Below, piece by piece: positions 45,162 to 55,077 of a stretch of DNA of 64,000 bases. The notes beneath the pieces are model-generated. The model searched no databases. It saw nothing but the letters and a program-made list of their open reading frames with translations, and was not told the DNA's origin. Source of the DNA: Marinomonas polaris DSM 16579 (GTDB lineage: Bacteria; Pseudomonadota; Gammaproteobacteria; Pseudomonadales; Marinomonadaceae); assembly GCF_900129155.1 (NCBI RefSeq), contig NZ_FQVF01000003.1, positions 63,872 through 127,871 of the forward strand. The letters are read 5' to 3'. The position numbers and the translations under genes are program-made. Each line of letters opens with the position of its first letter. Within the stretch, counting starts at the first letter, position 1.

Positions 45162-47120
45162 TCACACATTTAAACGGTTTTCGATTAAATCATCAACCAC
45201 ACTTGGATCAGCTAATGTACTTGTATCACCAAGTTGATCATGTTCGTTCGCGGCAATCTTCCTTAAAATTCGACGCATAATTTTACCTGATCGCGTTTTC
45301 GGCAAACCTTTACTTGTCCATTGAATAAGGTCAGGCGTTGCAATAGGACCAATTTCTTGTCGAACAAATAGCTTTAATGACTTAGTCAATTCTTCATCTG
45401 GAATCACACCAGCAATGGCACTGACATAAACATAAATGCCTTGCCCTTTAATATCATGAGGGTACCCCACGATAGCGGCTTCAGCGACAGAAGGATGAGC
45501 CACTAATGCACTTTCGATTTCAGCGGTTCCCAAGCGGTGCCCTGAAACGTTCAATACATCATCCATACGCCCAGTAATCCAATAATGACCATCTGCATCG
45601 CGAGATGCGCCGTCACCAGTGAAGTACATACCGTCGAAAGTACTGAAGTAAGTTTGCTCGAAACGCTCATGATCGCCATAAACAGTTCGTGCCTGACCAG
45701 GCCAAGAATCCGTAATAACCAAACCACCTTCCACTAACACGCCCTGCTCTTCTTGTAAGACGCCTTGCGCGTCTACCAACGCAGGTTGCACACCATACAA
45801 AGGACCAGTACATGAACCAGGTTTTACATCACCTTGAACAATACGTGGCGTCATCATCATGCCACCAGTTTCAGTTTGCCACCACGTATCAACGATAGGG
45901 CAAGAGGAATTACCAATTTCACTGTAATACCAAGACCAGGCTTCTGGGTTGATAGGCTCACCCACACTGCCCAATACTCGTAAGGAATCTCGCTTACTTG
46001 AACGCGTCGCCTCATCACCTTTCGCCATCAAAGCACGAATGGCCGTTGGTGCAGTGTACAAAATGGTCACGTCAAATTTATCAACCACACGACCAATTCG
46101 ACCTGAATCAGGATACGTTGGCACCCCTTCAAATAAGATGCTTGTTGCGCCATTAGCAAGCGGCCCGTAAACCATATAGCTATGGCCTGTGATCCAGCCC
46201 ACATCAGCGGCACACCAATAAATATCATCTGGCTTAAGATCAAACACCAATTCATGAGTTAACGAGGCATATACTAAATATCCGCCTGTTGTGTGCACCA
46301 CACCTTTTGGCTTACCGGTTGAACCAGAGGTATAAAGAATAAACAACGGGTCTTCCGCGTTCATACGTTCTGCTGGACATTCAGTACTTTCGTTTTCTAC
46401 TTCAACCGCCCAATCTAAATCACGGCCTTCAAACCAAGGCACGTCTTTTTCTGTGTAACGGTAGACAATAACATTTTCAACAGTTGGACAAGCATTGTTG
46501 TCCAACGCCATATCAACATTGTGCTTAAGAGGAATAGTGTTACCAGCACGACGACCTTCGTCTGCGGTAATAACAAGCTTTACTTCACAATCGTTTAAAC
46601 GATCAGCGATAGCATGAGCTGAAAAACCACCGAAAATAACAGAGTGAATCGCACCAATTCGAGCACACGCCAACATGGCGTAGACGGCTTGCGGAATCAT
46701 TGGCATGTAAATAGCAACGCGGTCGCCTTTTTTAACGCCCTGACGTTTTAACAGATTGGCTAAACGTCCAACCTCATCGTGTAATGTTTGGTAGGTAATT
46801 GCGACTTTTTCATCGCTTTCTTTATCACCTTCACAGTAGTAAGCGACTTTATTTGCAGATTTAGCTAAGTGACGATCAATGCAGTTATAAGCCACATTTA
46901 ACTCACCATCTTCAAACCACTTAATGTTAACTTCGCCTCGTTTAAAAGAGGTGTTTTTAACTTTTGTATAAGGTTTAAACCAGTCTATACGCTTCCCTTC
47001 TCGACCCCAAAACTCATCTGGATTTTCAATCGATTCTTGATAGCGTTTTTCAAATTCTGCTTGACTAACATTGGCATTTTTTGCTGCCTCATTTGAGGTT
47101 GCGCTATATAATGACTTCAT
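45162..47120 (-). CDS. acs: Acetyl-CoA synthetase
   Basis: Acs activates acetate to acetyl-CoA through acetyl-AMP. I use the ATG at 47120, which has GGAG six bases upstream and gives 652 residues, the E. coli length; an ATG four codons earlier is weaker. The AMP-binding loop [11 protein letters not shown], the acetate pocket WWQTETGG, and the C-terminal regulatory lysine region [12 protein letters not shown], the site of Pat-type acetylation, are intact. It is followed by the CrbR-like regulator. Confidence 0.96.
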   Translation of the reverse strand: MKSLYSATSNEAAKNANVSQAEFEKRYQESIENPDEFWGREGKRIDWFKPYTKVKNTSFKRGEVNIKWFEDGELNVAYNCIDRHLAKSANKVAYYCEGDKESDEKVAITYQTLHDEVGRLANLLKRQGVKKGDRVAIYMPMIPQAVYAMLACARIGAIHSVIFGGFSAHAIADRLNDCEVKLVITADEGRRAGNTIPLKHNVDMALDNNACPTVENVIVYRYTEKDVPWFEGRDLDWAVEVENESTECPAERMNAEDPLFILYTSGSTGKPKGVVHTTGGYLVYASLTHELVFDLKPDDIYWCAADVGWITGHSYMVYGPLANGATSILFEGVPTYPDSGRIGRVVDKFDVTILYTAPTAIRALMAKGDEATRSSKRDSLRVLGSVGEPINPEAWSWYYSEIGNSSCPIVDTWWQTETGGMMMTPRIVQGDVKPGSCTGPLYGVQPALVDAQGVLQEEQGVLVEGGLVITDSWPGQARTVYGDHERFEQTYFSTFDGMYFTGDGASRDADGHYWITGRMDDVLNVSGHRLGTAEIESALVAHPSVAEAAIVGYPHDIKGQGIYVYVSAIAGVIPDEELTKSLKLFVRQEIGPIATPDLIQWTSKGLPKTRSGKIMRRILRKIAANEHDQLGDTSTLADPSVVDDLIENRLNV

Positions 47121-47219
47121 AACCCGCTCCATTGTTAAATTTGTTATTCGGATGCTGAACTACTATAACTCGCTAGAGGTTCCAATCTATTCCACTTTAG
47201 TCTTATTGCAAAAGCAAGC

Positions 47220-47960
47220 CTAAGCGAAACGCCCTGCTTTTACGAAGAATGGCAGGTGTATCTCTTGCTTTTTTGTCGGCTCCGACCAAGCCTCACGAAT
47301 AATAGGTGAAGCATTTAATAAAAAGTCATCTCCCTGTTCTTGTATACGCAACTGAGATGCAGACCAAGTACGAATAAAATCCAGCGTTTGCGCCACAGAC
47401 CAATGACAATTTAACTCAAATTTTGGGACGTCTATTAATTCAAAAGGAAACTTAATATCACGATATTGATTCCACAATAAACGGCTTTCTGCAGGCCAAT
47501 AAGTTTCAAGATGAGGCAGCACAGACTCTGCTATCGCTTTATCCTCCGTCTCGCCTACCTGTAACCAGTTATATCCCCAGCAAATAAACATGCCACCAGG
47601 TTTTAATACTCGCTTTAATTCTTTCCAAAACGCGTCTAAATTAAACCAATGCAGTGCATGAGCAACACATACAACATCAAAATAATGGTCAGGATAGAGC
47701 GTCTTTTCAGCAGGAAAAACCTGATAATTCACCTTCCGGTGAGGTGTCGCAGCAGTTACTTGAGATTCACTAATATCAGACGCTTCTACGCGATCAAAGT
47801 ACGCAGCAAGATCAACCGAAGCTTGGCCAGTACCGCACGCACAATCCCATACAACACTTGATGCAGGTACTTGTTGGGATAGCCAATAATAAAGCTCAGC
47901 CGGATACATAGGCCGAGTACGTGAATAGCTAGTAGAAGATTGTCCATCAAACGTACGCAT
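47220..47960 (-). CDS. Class I SAM-dependent methyltransferase
   Basis: This 246-residue protein has the SAM-binding motif VVWDCACGTGQASVDLA, an acidic ribose-binding EASDIS, and VCVAHALHWFNLDAF. It looks like the trans-aconitate/UbiE-like methyltransferase group. The opening RTFDGQSSTSYSRTRPMYP is common in this group. The substrate is unknown. It stands between acs and a HAD phosphatase without tight operon spacing. Confidence 0.87.
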   Translation of the reverse strand: MRTFDGQSSTSYSRTRPMYPAELYYWLSQQVPASSVVWDCACGTGQASVDLAAYFDRVEASDISESQVTAATPHRKVNYQVFPAEKTLYPDHYFDVVCVAHALHWFNLDAFWKELKRVLKPGGMFICWGYNWLQVGETEDKAIAESVLPHLETYWPAESRLLWNQYRDIKFPFELIDVPKFELNCHWSVAQTLDFIRTWSASQLRIQEQGDDFLLNASPIIREAWSEPTKKQEIHLPFFVKAGRFA

Positions 47961-48047
47961 AGAAACCTCTAAACCTAATGGTGTTTAACCTCAACTGCTT
48001 AATTTAAGGCTTCAAGCAATTCTAGTACTGTTGTCTCAGCCTATAAT

Positions 48048-48668
48048 TTAGCTAGACAACACCCCATGTTGATGAAGCACGACACGTGCTTCATCAACCC
48101 CTTTGACTCGAAACGCTTTCATCCCTAGAGCATTGGCAGTATCAATATTGACCTGATTATCATCAATAAAAAGAATCTGCTCGGGAGCAACCTGTAAATT
48201 GCGAATAACATGCTGGTAAATCGCTTCATCCGGTTTTACGAAACCTACCATATGAGAAGCATAATAACTGTGAAATTTACCTGCCAGCGCCATTTCATCC
48301 ATTAGTCGCGGCCAATGAGCGGCATTAGTATTGGATAAAATAGCACGATGATATTCAGGCTTCACCGCTTCAACCAACTCAAGTGCCCCCGCAAATAAGC
48401 CTCTTGGCCATGCTTTAAAAGACGCCTTGAATATTTCTTTATCTATATTACTGCCAACTTCTTTTAGTAATCTATCAGCAAATTGATCAAAAGTAATTTT
48501 CCCAGAGTCAAATGCAGCCACTGTCGGTGATCTTAGCCACTTCAACCAGACTGCAGACTCCTCACCTTGCGTATTCAACATAGCATGCATTTCAGAAATA
48601 TCGCCTAAGTCGACTAAGACATTTCCCAAATCAAACAATACAACACGAATATTATGATCTTGTTTCAT
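48048..48668 (-). CDS. HAD family hydrolase, YihX-like
   Basis: This 206-residue HAD protein has motif I VVLFDLGNVLVDLGD, motif II AILSNTNAAHW, and motif III/IV VKPDEAIYQ and ILFIDDNQVNIDTA. The DLGNV form resembles YihX (glucose-1-phosphate phosphatase) and haloacid dehalogenase-like phosphatases. The substrate is not certain. The next gene diverges across 280 bases. Confidence 0.87.
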   Translation of the reverse strand: MKQDHNIRVVLFDLGNVLVDLGDISEMHAMLNTQGEESAVWLKWLRSPTVAAFDSGKITFDQFADRLLKEVGSNIDKEIFKASFKAWPRGLFAGALELVEAVKPEYHRAILSNTNAAHWPRLMDEMALAGKFHSYYASHMVGFVKPDEAIYQHVIRNLQVAPEQILFIDDNQVNIDTANALGMKAFRVKGVDEARVVLHQHGVLSS

Positions 48669-48948
48669 TATTTTCTCGCTTTAGACTCATCGGCAAAATT
48701 TTGCTCATCACATATCCCTCTATGACATAAAATAGCATGTTAACAGCGATTTTTACTCACTTACATCGTAAGCAATTTATTGCCGATACTGAAACGTCAA
48801 CGATAAGCAATAAATAGCCCATATGTGTATAAAAAAAGAAAGGAAATACCAAGGATAAAATAAAATCCATATATATCAATAAGATATATATTTGGCATGA
48901 TAATCGCTATAGATTACGTAACCATCCCATCAATAGGAGAAAAATAAT

Positions 48949-49977
48949 ATGAAATTGGGCTTTGTTACTAAAACTATTCTTACTAGTGCAACCGCTGCTG
49001 CGATTGCTTTATCAGCATCCGGTGTATCTGCTGCAGATAACCGCAATTACATTTTAGCTACCGCATCGACAGGGGGAACTTATTACCCAGTTGGTGTAGC
49101 TATTGCCACTTTGAGCAAAGTAAAACTAGAACCTAAGTTTGGCCTATCAGTTTCTGCTATCAGCTCAGCTGGCTCAGGTGAAAACATCAAACTTCTACGT
49201 GAAAACCAAGCGCAATTCGCCATTCTACAAGGTCTTTACGGTGCATGGGCTTGGGACGGTGAAGGCCCATTTGCAAGCTCAGGCAAACAAACCGAGTTAC
49301 GCTCTGTTTCTATGCTTTGGCAAAACGTAGAGCATTTTGTACTAAAAACAGACCTAACTAAAACCGGCACTATGTCGGATCTAAAAGCTCTTGAAGGAAC
49401 AAATAATAAATTTTCCATCGGCACTAAAAACTCTGGAACCGAAGGTTCTGGCCGTCAGCAACTAAAAGGTCTAAATATTGACCCAGACAAATTTGCCCTT
49501 GCTTATATGGGCTACGGTGCAAGTGCCGACGCAATGCAAAATGGCAATATCGATGGCATGAACACTCCTGCAGGCGTTCCTGTCAGTGCGGTAACTAGAC
49601 TTTATGCTTCAATGGGCGACAAGGTCAAAGTATTAGACTTTACTGACGAGCAAATTAAAGAAGCAAACGGTAACTACGAGTTGTGGACCCGCTACGTCAT
49701 TCCAGCTAACACTTACCCAGGCCAAACAAAAGACATAAACACAGTTGCTCAGCCTAACTTCCTTGCAACACGCGCTGACTTATCAGAAGACGATGTCTAT
49801 GAGCTAACCAAATCACTTTATGAAAACTTAGCGTATTTAAGTGCCATTCATAAAGCGACATCAGTGATGTCTCTTGAGAAAGCCATTGCAGGTCTTCCTG
49901 TTCCGCTACATCCAGGTGCCGCTCGTTACTACCGTGAACGCGGTATTAATATCCCAGCTCGCCTGATCGCAAAATAA
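48949..49977 (+). CDS. TAXI-type TRAP transporter substrate-binding protein
   Basis: This 342-residue periplasmic protein has a signal peptide ending near SASGVSAAD. It has the TAXI family features ASTGGTYYPVGVAIA, SAGSGENIKLLRENQAQFAILQG, and GTKNSGTEGSGRQQL. TAXI proteins bind ligands such as dicarboxylates or glutamate for a TRAP permease. The SD AGGAGAAAAATA precedes the ATG. The permease gene follows. The 280-base upstream region has only weak inverted repeats. Confidence 0.92.
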   Translation: MKLGFVTKTILTSATAAAIALSASGVSAADNRNYILATASTGGTYYPVGVAIATLSKVKLEPKFGLSVSAISSAGSGENIKLLRENQAQFAILQGLYGAWAWDGEGPFASSGKQTELRSVSMLWQNVEHFVLKTDLTKTGTMSDLKALEGTNNKFSIGTKNSGTEGSGRQQLKGLNIDPDKFALAYMGYGASADAMQNGNIDGMNTPAGVPVSAVTRLYASMGDKVKVLDFTDEQIKEANGNYELWTRYVIPANTYPGQTKDINTVAQPNFLATRADLSEDDVYELTKSLYENLAYLSAIHKATSVMSLEKAIAGLPVPLHPGAARYYRERGINIPARLIAK

Positions 49978-50073
49978 CATCATTCACTATTGTTCTAGCG
50001 CCGTACACTAGTGCGGCGCACCTTTTACGTCTTTGCTCAATCCGTTTTTTGCACACATAAAGGTAGCTTGTCT

Positions 50074-52197
50074 ATGACTGCTTCATCGCAACCAACCGCA
50101 CCTCAAGACATCAATCTTGAAGATTTTGAAACCAAACATCGCTCTGGCCCTTGGCTAAACCGTTTTGTATTTGCCCTTTCGGTTTTCTTGGCAGTTGCAC
50201 ACATTTACATCAACACAATAGCAACACTTCCAGAACTTTGGGTATCTGCTTTTCATTTTGCAGGCTTCGGTATTTTGTGTGCCTTACTGATACCAGCAAA
50301 CCCTAAATGGCAAGACAGCAAAGTCGCTCTATTTTTTGATGGTGCTATTGTGCTCGCCCTTATAGGTATGGTGCTTTACATCATTTTCTTTGAAGACGCA
50401 CTCTATGCTAGAGGCGTAACCTTCAACACCTCAGACTGGATAGTATCCAGCGTTGCTGTTTTACTATCTCTTGAACTGATTCGTCGCACCAGTGGCTGGT
50501 TCATTCCATTTCTAATTATCGTCGCTCTAACCTACGTTGTACTTTGGGGAAGCTGGCTTGGTGGCATGTTTAACTTCCCCGGACTTAGCCTTGAAACCCT
50601 TTTGTATCGCAGCTTTTTTAGTACCGATGGCATGTTTGGTTCTATCTCACGAATCTCATGGAGCTTTGTCTTCATGTTTATTTTATTCGGCGCCTTTTTA
50701 GTAAAATCCGGTGCAGGTGATTTTATTATTGATCTATCACGCTCGCTTGCTAGCAAAATGATAGGTGGCCCCGGTTTTGTGGCGGTATTAGGTTCTGGTT
50801 TGATGGGTTCTGTTTCTGGCTCTTCTGTGGCCAACACAGTATCGACTGGCGTCATCACCATTCCACTAATGCGCAGAGCTGGCTTTCCAGCACGTTTTGC
50901 TGCTGGCGTCGAAGCTGCAGCGTCTACCGGTGGACAATTGATGCCGCCAGTTATGGGTGCTGGAGCTTTTATTATGGCTTCTTATACACAAGTGTCTTAT
51001 GTCACCATCATCAGCGTGGCAGCCATTCCGGCGTTATTGTATTTCCTTTCTGTTGGTTTCTTTGTTCGTGTCGAAGCAAAACGCAGTAAAGTAATTGCAA
51101 CAGAAAGCGATGATGCGGTCGATATTTCACAAGTCCTCAAAGACGGCTGGCATCATATTGTACCACTTGGCGTTTTAGTCACCTTGTTGGTACAAGGCTT
51201 TACACCAACGTACGCTGCGGGGATCAGTATTTTGGCAGTTATTGCCGCATCCTTCCTTTCCAGCAAGCATAGAATGGGGCCGGCTGCGGTTATCGATGCG
51301 ATGGCTCAAGGCGCGAAGAACATGTCTACCACTGCAGTTTTACTGGTAGGTATTGGCTTAGTGGTTAACGTAATTAGCACCACTGGCGTTGGTAATACTT
51401 TCTCTTTGTTAATAACCAATTGGGCTGGTGGTAGTCTGTTCTTTACCATTATTTTAGTTGCAATTGCGTCTTTGATTTTAGGTATGGGCTTGCCAGTAAC
51501 GGCGTCTTACATCGTGTTAGGAACGCTATCGGCTCCAGCTCTATTTAATCTCATCGCAGAAAGCCAGCTATTGGATATGATGTCTTCTGGTAGTTTACCT
51601 GAAGCCGCCAGTGCTGTTTTCATGCTGGTAGACCCTTCAGCTATTGCTTCTTTAGCGCAAGGCATGCCGATGGAGCAAGCACAAGCATTGTTGGCTCAAG
51701 TGCCTAACGATTTCAAAAGCATGTTGATGGATCAAGCCCTAGGTGCTCAGAGTGTCGCGATGATTTTGGTAACAGCACACATGATTATCTTTTGGCTTTC
51801 ACAAGACAGTAACGTAACACCACCGGTATGTTTAACCGCTTTCGCTGCAGCTGCTATTGCTAAAACGCCGCCGATGCTAACGGGTCTGACTGCATGGAAA
51901 CTAGCAAAAGGCTTATACATTGTCCCGCTATTAATGGCTTATACTCCATTAATTGGCGGTGATACCGAAACACTATTGCGTCTGTCTTTCTTTGCCATCT
52001 TTGGCATGTATGCCTTAGTTGGAGCTATGGAAGGTTACTTAGAAGATAAGCTGTCGATCTTTTCACGATTCATTGCTTTAGTCGCTTCTTTGATGATGCT
52101 GTGGCCACATCTAGCGCTTTGGATTAATTGTATTGGCCTCGTGATTTTCTTGGTACTTTTCGTCATAGGCAACAAGTCTTATAAGAAAAGTATGTGA
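50074..52197 (+). CDS. TRAP transporter fused DctQM permease
   Basis: I start at the ATG at 50074 (707 residues, MTASSQPTAPQ); the extra N-terminal codons have no clear ribosome site. The protein joins the small (DctQ-like) and large (DctM-like) subunits, as is usual for TAXI systems, with about 16 or more membrane helices. The DctM signature GSGLMGSVSGSSVANTVSTG and GVEAAASTGGQLMPPVMGAG is clear. It drives uptake with an ion gradient. It ends at a 16-bp stem terminator. Confidence 0.93.
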   Translation: MTASSQPTAPQDINLEDFETKHRSGPWLNRFVFALSVFLAVAHIYINTIATLPELWVSAFHFAGFGILCALLIPANPKWQDSKVALFFDGAIVLALIGMVLYIIFFEDALYARGVTFNTSDWIVSSVAVLLSLELIRRTSGWFIPFLIIVALTYVVLWGSWLGGMFNFPGLSLETLLYRSFFSTDGMFGSISRISWSFVFMFILFGAFLVKSGAGDFIIDLSRSLASKMIGGPGFVAVLGSGLMGSVSGSSVANTVSTGVITIPLMRRAGFPARFAAGVEAAASTGGQLMPPVMGAGAFIMASYTQVSYVTIISVAAIPALLYFLSVGFFVRVEAKRSKVIATESDDAVDISQVLKDGWHHIVPLGVLVTLLVQGFTPTYAAGISILAVIAASFLSSKHRMGPAAVIDAMAQGAKNMSTTAVLLVGIGLVVNVISTTGVGNTFSLLITNWAGGSLFFTIILVAIASLILGMGLPVTASYIVLGTLSAPALFNLIAESQLLDMMSSGSLPEAASAVFMLVDPSAIASLAQGMPMEQAQALLAQVPNDFKSMLMDQALGAQSVAMILVTAHMIIFWLSQDSNVTPPVCLTAFAAAAIAKTPPMLTGLTAWKLAKGLYIVPLLMAYTPLIGGDTETLLRLSFFAIFGMYALVGAMEGYLEDKLSIFSRFIALVASLMMLWPHLALWINCIGLVIFLVLFVIGNKSYKKSM

Positions 52198-52258
52198 GTG
52201 ATAATACATCACAATATTGAAATAATAGTTAATCTCTAACTGCAATAATAACTAAACG

Positions 52259-52294
52259 AAAAAGGCGTCTCTTCATAAGAAGAGACGCCTTTTT
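52259..52294. terminator. Terminator after the TRAP transporter
   Basis: A perfect 16-bp stem, AAAAAGGCGTCTCTTC (52259-52274) with GAAGAGACGCCTTTTT (52279-52294), has a 4-base ATAA loop. A and T runs on both sides allow it to serve the convergent peptidase gene too. Confidence 0.9.
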
Positions 52295-52325
52295 TATGTT
52301 TCATCAGTCTTTTTAAAATCGATAT

Positions 52326-53789
52326 TTAATTTGCCGCGGCATCCAATTCGGACGCTGGTTCAGACTCTGATTCAACGTCTGTATTCTTAGCTGAATCTGC
52401 TGCCTGAGCACTCGCCATCATGGCTACCCAGCGCTTAACATTACTGGCATATTCTTTTTTATCACCTTTAGGTATGGATTGGGTGGTCGGAATATCCGTC
52501 GTCATTGGATTAACTGGGCGGCCTCTTATATGCAATTCATAATGTAAATGAGCGCCAGTTGTTCGGCCCGTATTACCAGACAAAGCAATTACTTGACCAC
52601 GTTTAACCTTCTGGCCTTGTTTCACTAATATTTTACTTAAGTGTAGAAAACGCGAGCTGTAAGGACCCGTATAATCAACCACAACATACTTACCTGCATA
52701 CTTATGCGTTGCGATTCGAGTAACAACACCATCACCTGTAGCAAGAACTTCTGTCCCTGAAGGAGTTGCTAAATCAACACCATTGTGTGGTGCTGGGCGA
52801 CCCGTAATAGGATGTAATCGATTGGCATTAAAAGGTGAACTAATTCGATACTGCTTACGTGTTGGCCAACGTAATAAGGCAGGTGTTAAGCTGTTGCCAT
52901 CGAGATCATAAAAACGTCCATCTGAATGTAAGAAAGCACTGTATTTCTGACCTCTTACCGTTATTTCCAGGGCTTCTAGTTGATTTTCCCCTACCTTCAC
53001 ACCACCAATATTGCCTTTTTTGACAATGACATTAAAGTCATCGCCTGCTCTAAGATCTTTGCGGAAATTCACTCGACCTTTCAGTAAATCGTTAATAATT
53101 AAAATGTTCGTATCCGACAAACCTACTTTTTTAGCTGATAGATAAAAATTTCCGCTTATTTTACTGTGCATAGCTTCTTGCGTGTAAGTGATGGGATTAA
53201 CCTTTTCTTCGTAGCTAAAACCACCACCATCATGCTGCACATAGGATACACTTTTACTAATATCTATACGGCGAGTCATCCTAAGTAGGTCACCGTTTTC
53301 ATCCAACTTAAACGTGAATTTATCATCCGGCATCAAAGGCTCAAGAACTAAAAATTCCTGGTCCGCTTCCAATACAGAATACAAGGATTCTCGAGATAAC
53401 CCCAAGCGCGCAAATATGCGAGCCAAGGTATCACCAGGCTTGATGACGTATTCTATTGAAGGAATAGAGGCTGTAACCTTCTCTACATTTTGCAGAGGGT
53501 CGGTCGTAACCAGCGAATCGTAATTATTATCTTCATCAGTATTCGAACTGGCTTGTGGAGGCGCTATGCTTTTATTGTCACTGCTCTTAGCAGTATCACT
53601 CTTAGCAGTATCACTCTTAGTGGTACTAGGTAACGTGTAGTCTTTAGGATTATTTGTTGGTGATACAAGAGACTTATATACAAACAACAAAGCGATAAAA
53701 GCAACAAAAATGATAGATAACCAAGCTCGCGGGCCAGATAAAGCCCAACGCGAGAGGCGATTAATAAACTGCATAAATAAAAAACTCAT
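52326..53789 (-). CDS. M23 family murein endopeptidase (MepM-like)
   Basis: This 487-residue envelope protein has an N-terminal membrane anchor (WLSIIFVAFIALLFVYKSL), a low-complexity Ser/Asp/Lys region with SDTAK repeats, a LysM/OapA-like region (EYVIKPGDTLARIFARLGLS), and a C-terminal M23 domain. Zinc ligands are HNGVD and the HxH of HLHYELH. MepM-type enzymes cut peptidoglycan cross-links for cell growth. The start is uncertain between ATGs at 53789 and 53774, as neither has a strong ribosome site. Confidence 0.9.
   Translation of the reverse strand: MSFLFMQFINRLSRWALSGPRAWLSIIFVAFIALLFVYKSLVSPTNNPKDYTLPSTTKSDTAKSDTAKSSDNKSIAPPQASSNTDEDNNYDSLVTTDPLQNVEKVTASIPSIEYVIKPGDTLARIFARLGLSRESLYSVLEADQEFLVLEPLMPDDKFTFKLDENGDLLRMTRRIDISKSVSYVQHDGGGFSYEEKVNPITYTQEAMHSKISGNFYLSAKKVGLSDTNILIINDLLKGRVNFRKDLRAGDDFNVIVKKGNIGGVKVGENQLEALEITVRGQKYSAFLHSDGRFYDLDGNSLTPALLRWPTRKQYRISSPFNANRLHPITGRPAPHNGVDLATPSGTEVLATGDGVVTRIATHKYAGKYVVVDYTGPYSSRFLHLSKILVKQGQKVKRGQVIALSGNTGRTTGAHLHYELHIRGRPVNPMTTDIPTTQSIPKGDKKEYASNVKRWVAMMASAQAADSAKNTDVESESEPASELDAAAN
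53584..53628. repeat. 15-bp tandem repeat in the M23 peptidase gene
   Basis: Three adjacent 15-bp units (CTCTTAGCAGTATCA on the + strand; the third has three changes) encode repeated S-D-T-A-K in the disordered linker after the membrane anchor. Unit number could vary without a frameshift. Confidence 0.85.
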
Positions 53790-54198
53790 TAAACAAAAAG
53801 TGGCTCACGGAGAACCTGGCTATGTGCTAACACCTAGGTCACACACGTTCTCGATATATGACAAAAACAGAACCACACTTTGTAGCATGTGCTTTTTCCT
53901 TGCCACTGTTGGAGTGCAAATAATCACAGTCCATACCCTTTTAACCTATAGTTTTACAAAACCAATACGGATGAGGGTTTTTGAAGCTTAATTTTTCGGG
54001 GTAGGATACGGCATTTTAGGATCTAAAGAAATACTTAGGCCTTTGAAACACGGTCGCATATCGCCTCTTTTTTAAACAAACAATATCTATTCAAAATTCA
54101 TGTCGTTTTCATGCTCTTTCTTAGCGCAAAAGCATTGGACGCTCCTGTTCTCTCTCCGTACTATAAGTACATCTTCTTAATTAACTGATTTCAATATC
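53790..54198. other. Intergenic region between the M23 peptidase and fdhD genes
   Basis: These 409 bases separate two divergent genes and should hold both promoters. A 93-codon + frame covers part of it but has no coding character or ribosome site. I see no RNA gene or strong hairpin. Confidence 0.5.
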
Positions 54199-55077
54199 AT
54201 GCAACATTCGCCTATTTCTTTTATCAGCCACAGGTGCCAAAAATTTGGCCGCTGCGACGCTTTACAGGACAAGACTGCGCAGCAAGGCATTCAGCTAGAA
54301 CAAGAACAATTAGAAGCGACAGAGCTCGTTGAAGAAATGCCATTAGCCATCAGTATCAACGATATTTCTTATGCCGTTATGATGGTCACACCAGTTAACT
54401 TAGAAGCCTTTGTTATCGGTTTTGCTCGCAGTGAAGGCATTATTGAACATATTAACGACATCCGAGACATTGCAGTCCAACTCACGCAGACTCCACCAGA
54501 CATCGACTGCATTACGATCAATTTAGAGCTTAGCCCACGCCGATTTGCTCAATTCAAAAAAAGAAGACAAACACATCTTGGCGCGACCGGTTGTGGTTTA
54601 TGCGGAATAGAATCTTTAACTCAAGCCATTCCAATACTGCCAAAACTACAGCCTAGCCAAGCGATAAAAGAAGCCAATTTAATCGCATTAAGGCCACGCT
54701 TAGGCGAATACCAAATCTTGGGTAACAAAACGGGGGCAGTTCATGCGGCCTTGCTAATATCCCCCGAAGGCGAACCCATTTTATGTATGGAAGACATAGG
54801 CAGACATAACGCCCTCGATAAGGTGATTGGCTATGCGCTCCAACAGAATATAAACTTGCATAATTACAGTGTTTTAATGTCGAGTCGTTGCAGCACTGAA
54901 TTGATTCAGAAAGCCGTACGAGTCGGACTTTCTAGACTAATACACCTAGCGTCGCCAAGTACACTCGCAGTCAAATTAGCTCAACATTACGGATTAACAT
55001 TAATTCATTTACCCAAGCAAGATGCGCCACGACTGTTCGCATCTTCAGCCAAGCCAGAAGGAACAGACGATGAGTAA
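54199..55077 (+). CDS. fdhD: Formate dehydrogenase accessory sulfurtransferase FdhD
   Basis: FdhD passes sulfur from IscS to the molybdenum cofactor of formate dehydrogenases. The 292-residue protein has the redox motif GCGLCGIESL (CxxC), EEMPLAISIN, GFARSEGII and EDIGRHNALDKVIG, all typical. It overlaps the next gene, a YdeP-type molybdoenzyme, by 8 bases, which suggests that enzyme is its client. Confidence 0.95.
   Translation: MQHSPISFISHRCQKFGRCDALQDKTAQQGIQLEQEQLEATELVEEMPLAISINDISYAVMMVTPVNLEAFVIGFARSEGIIEHINDIRDIAVQLTQTPPDIDCITINLELSPRRFAQFKKRRQTHLGATGCGLCGIESLTQAIPILPKLQPSQAIKEANLIALRPRLGEYQILGNKTGAVHAALLISPEGEPILCMEDIGRHNALDKVIGYALQQNINLHNYSVLMSSRCSTELIQKAVRVGLSRLIHLASPSTLAVKLAQHYGLTLIHLPKQDAPRLFASSAKPEGTDDE

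Noticed and set aside
48780-48826. TTATTGC/GCAATAA inverted repeat upstream of the TAXI TRAP gene
   Set aside because: The arms are only 7 bases, A/T-rich and widely spaced, so chance is likely.
53710-53991. 93-codon plus frame upstream of fdhD
   Set aside because: Its first part is antisense to the M23 peptidase and the remainder has no coding character or ribosome site.
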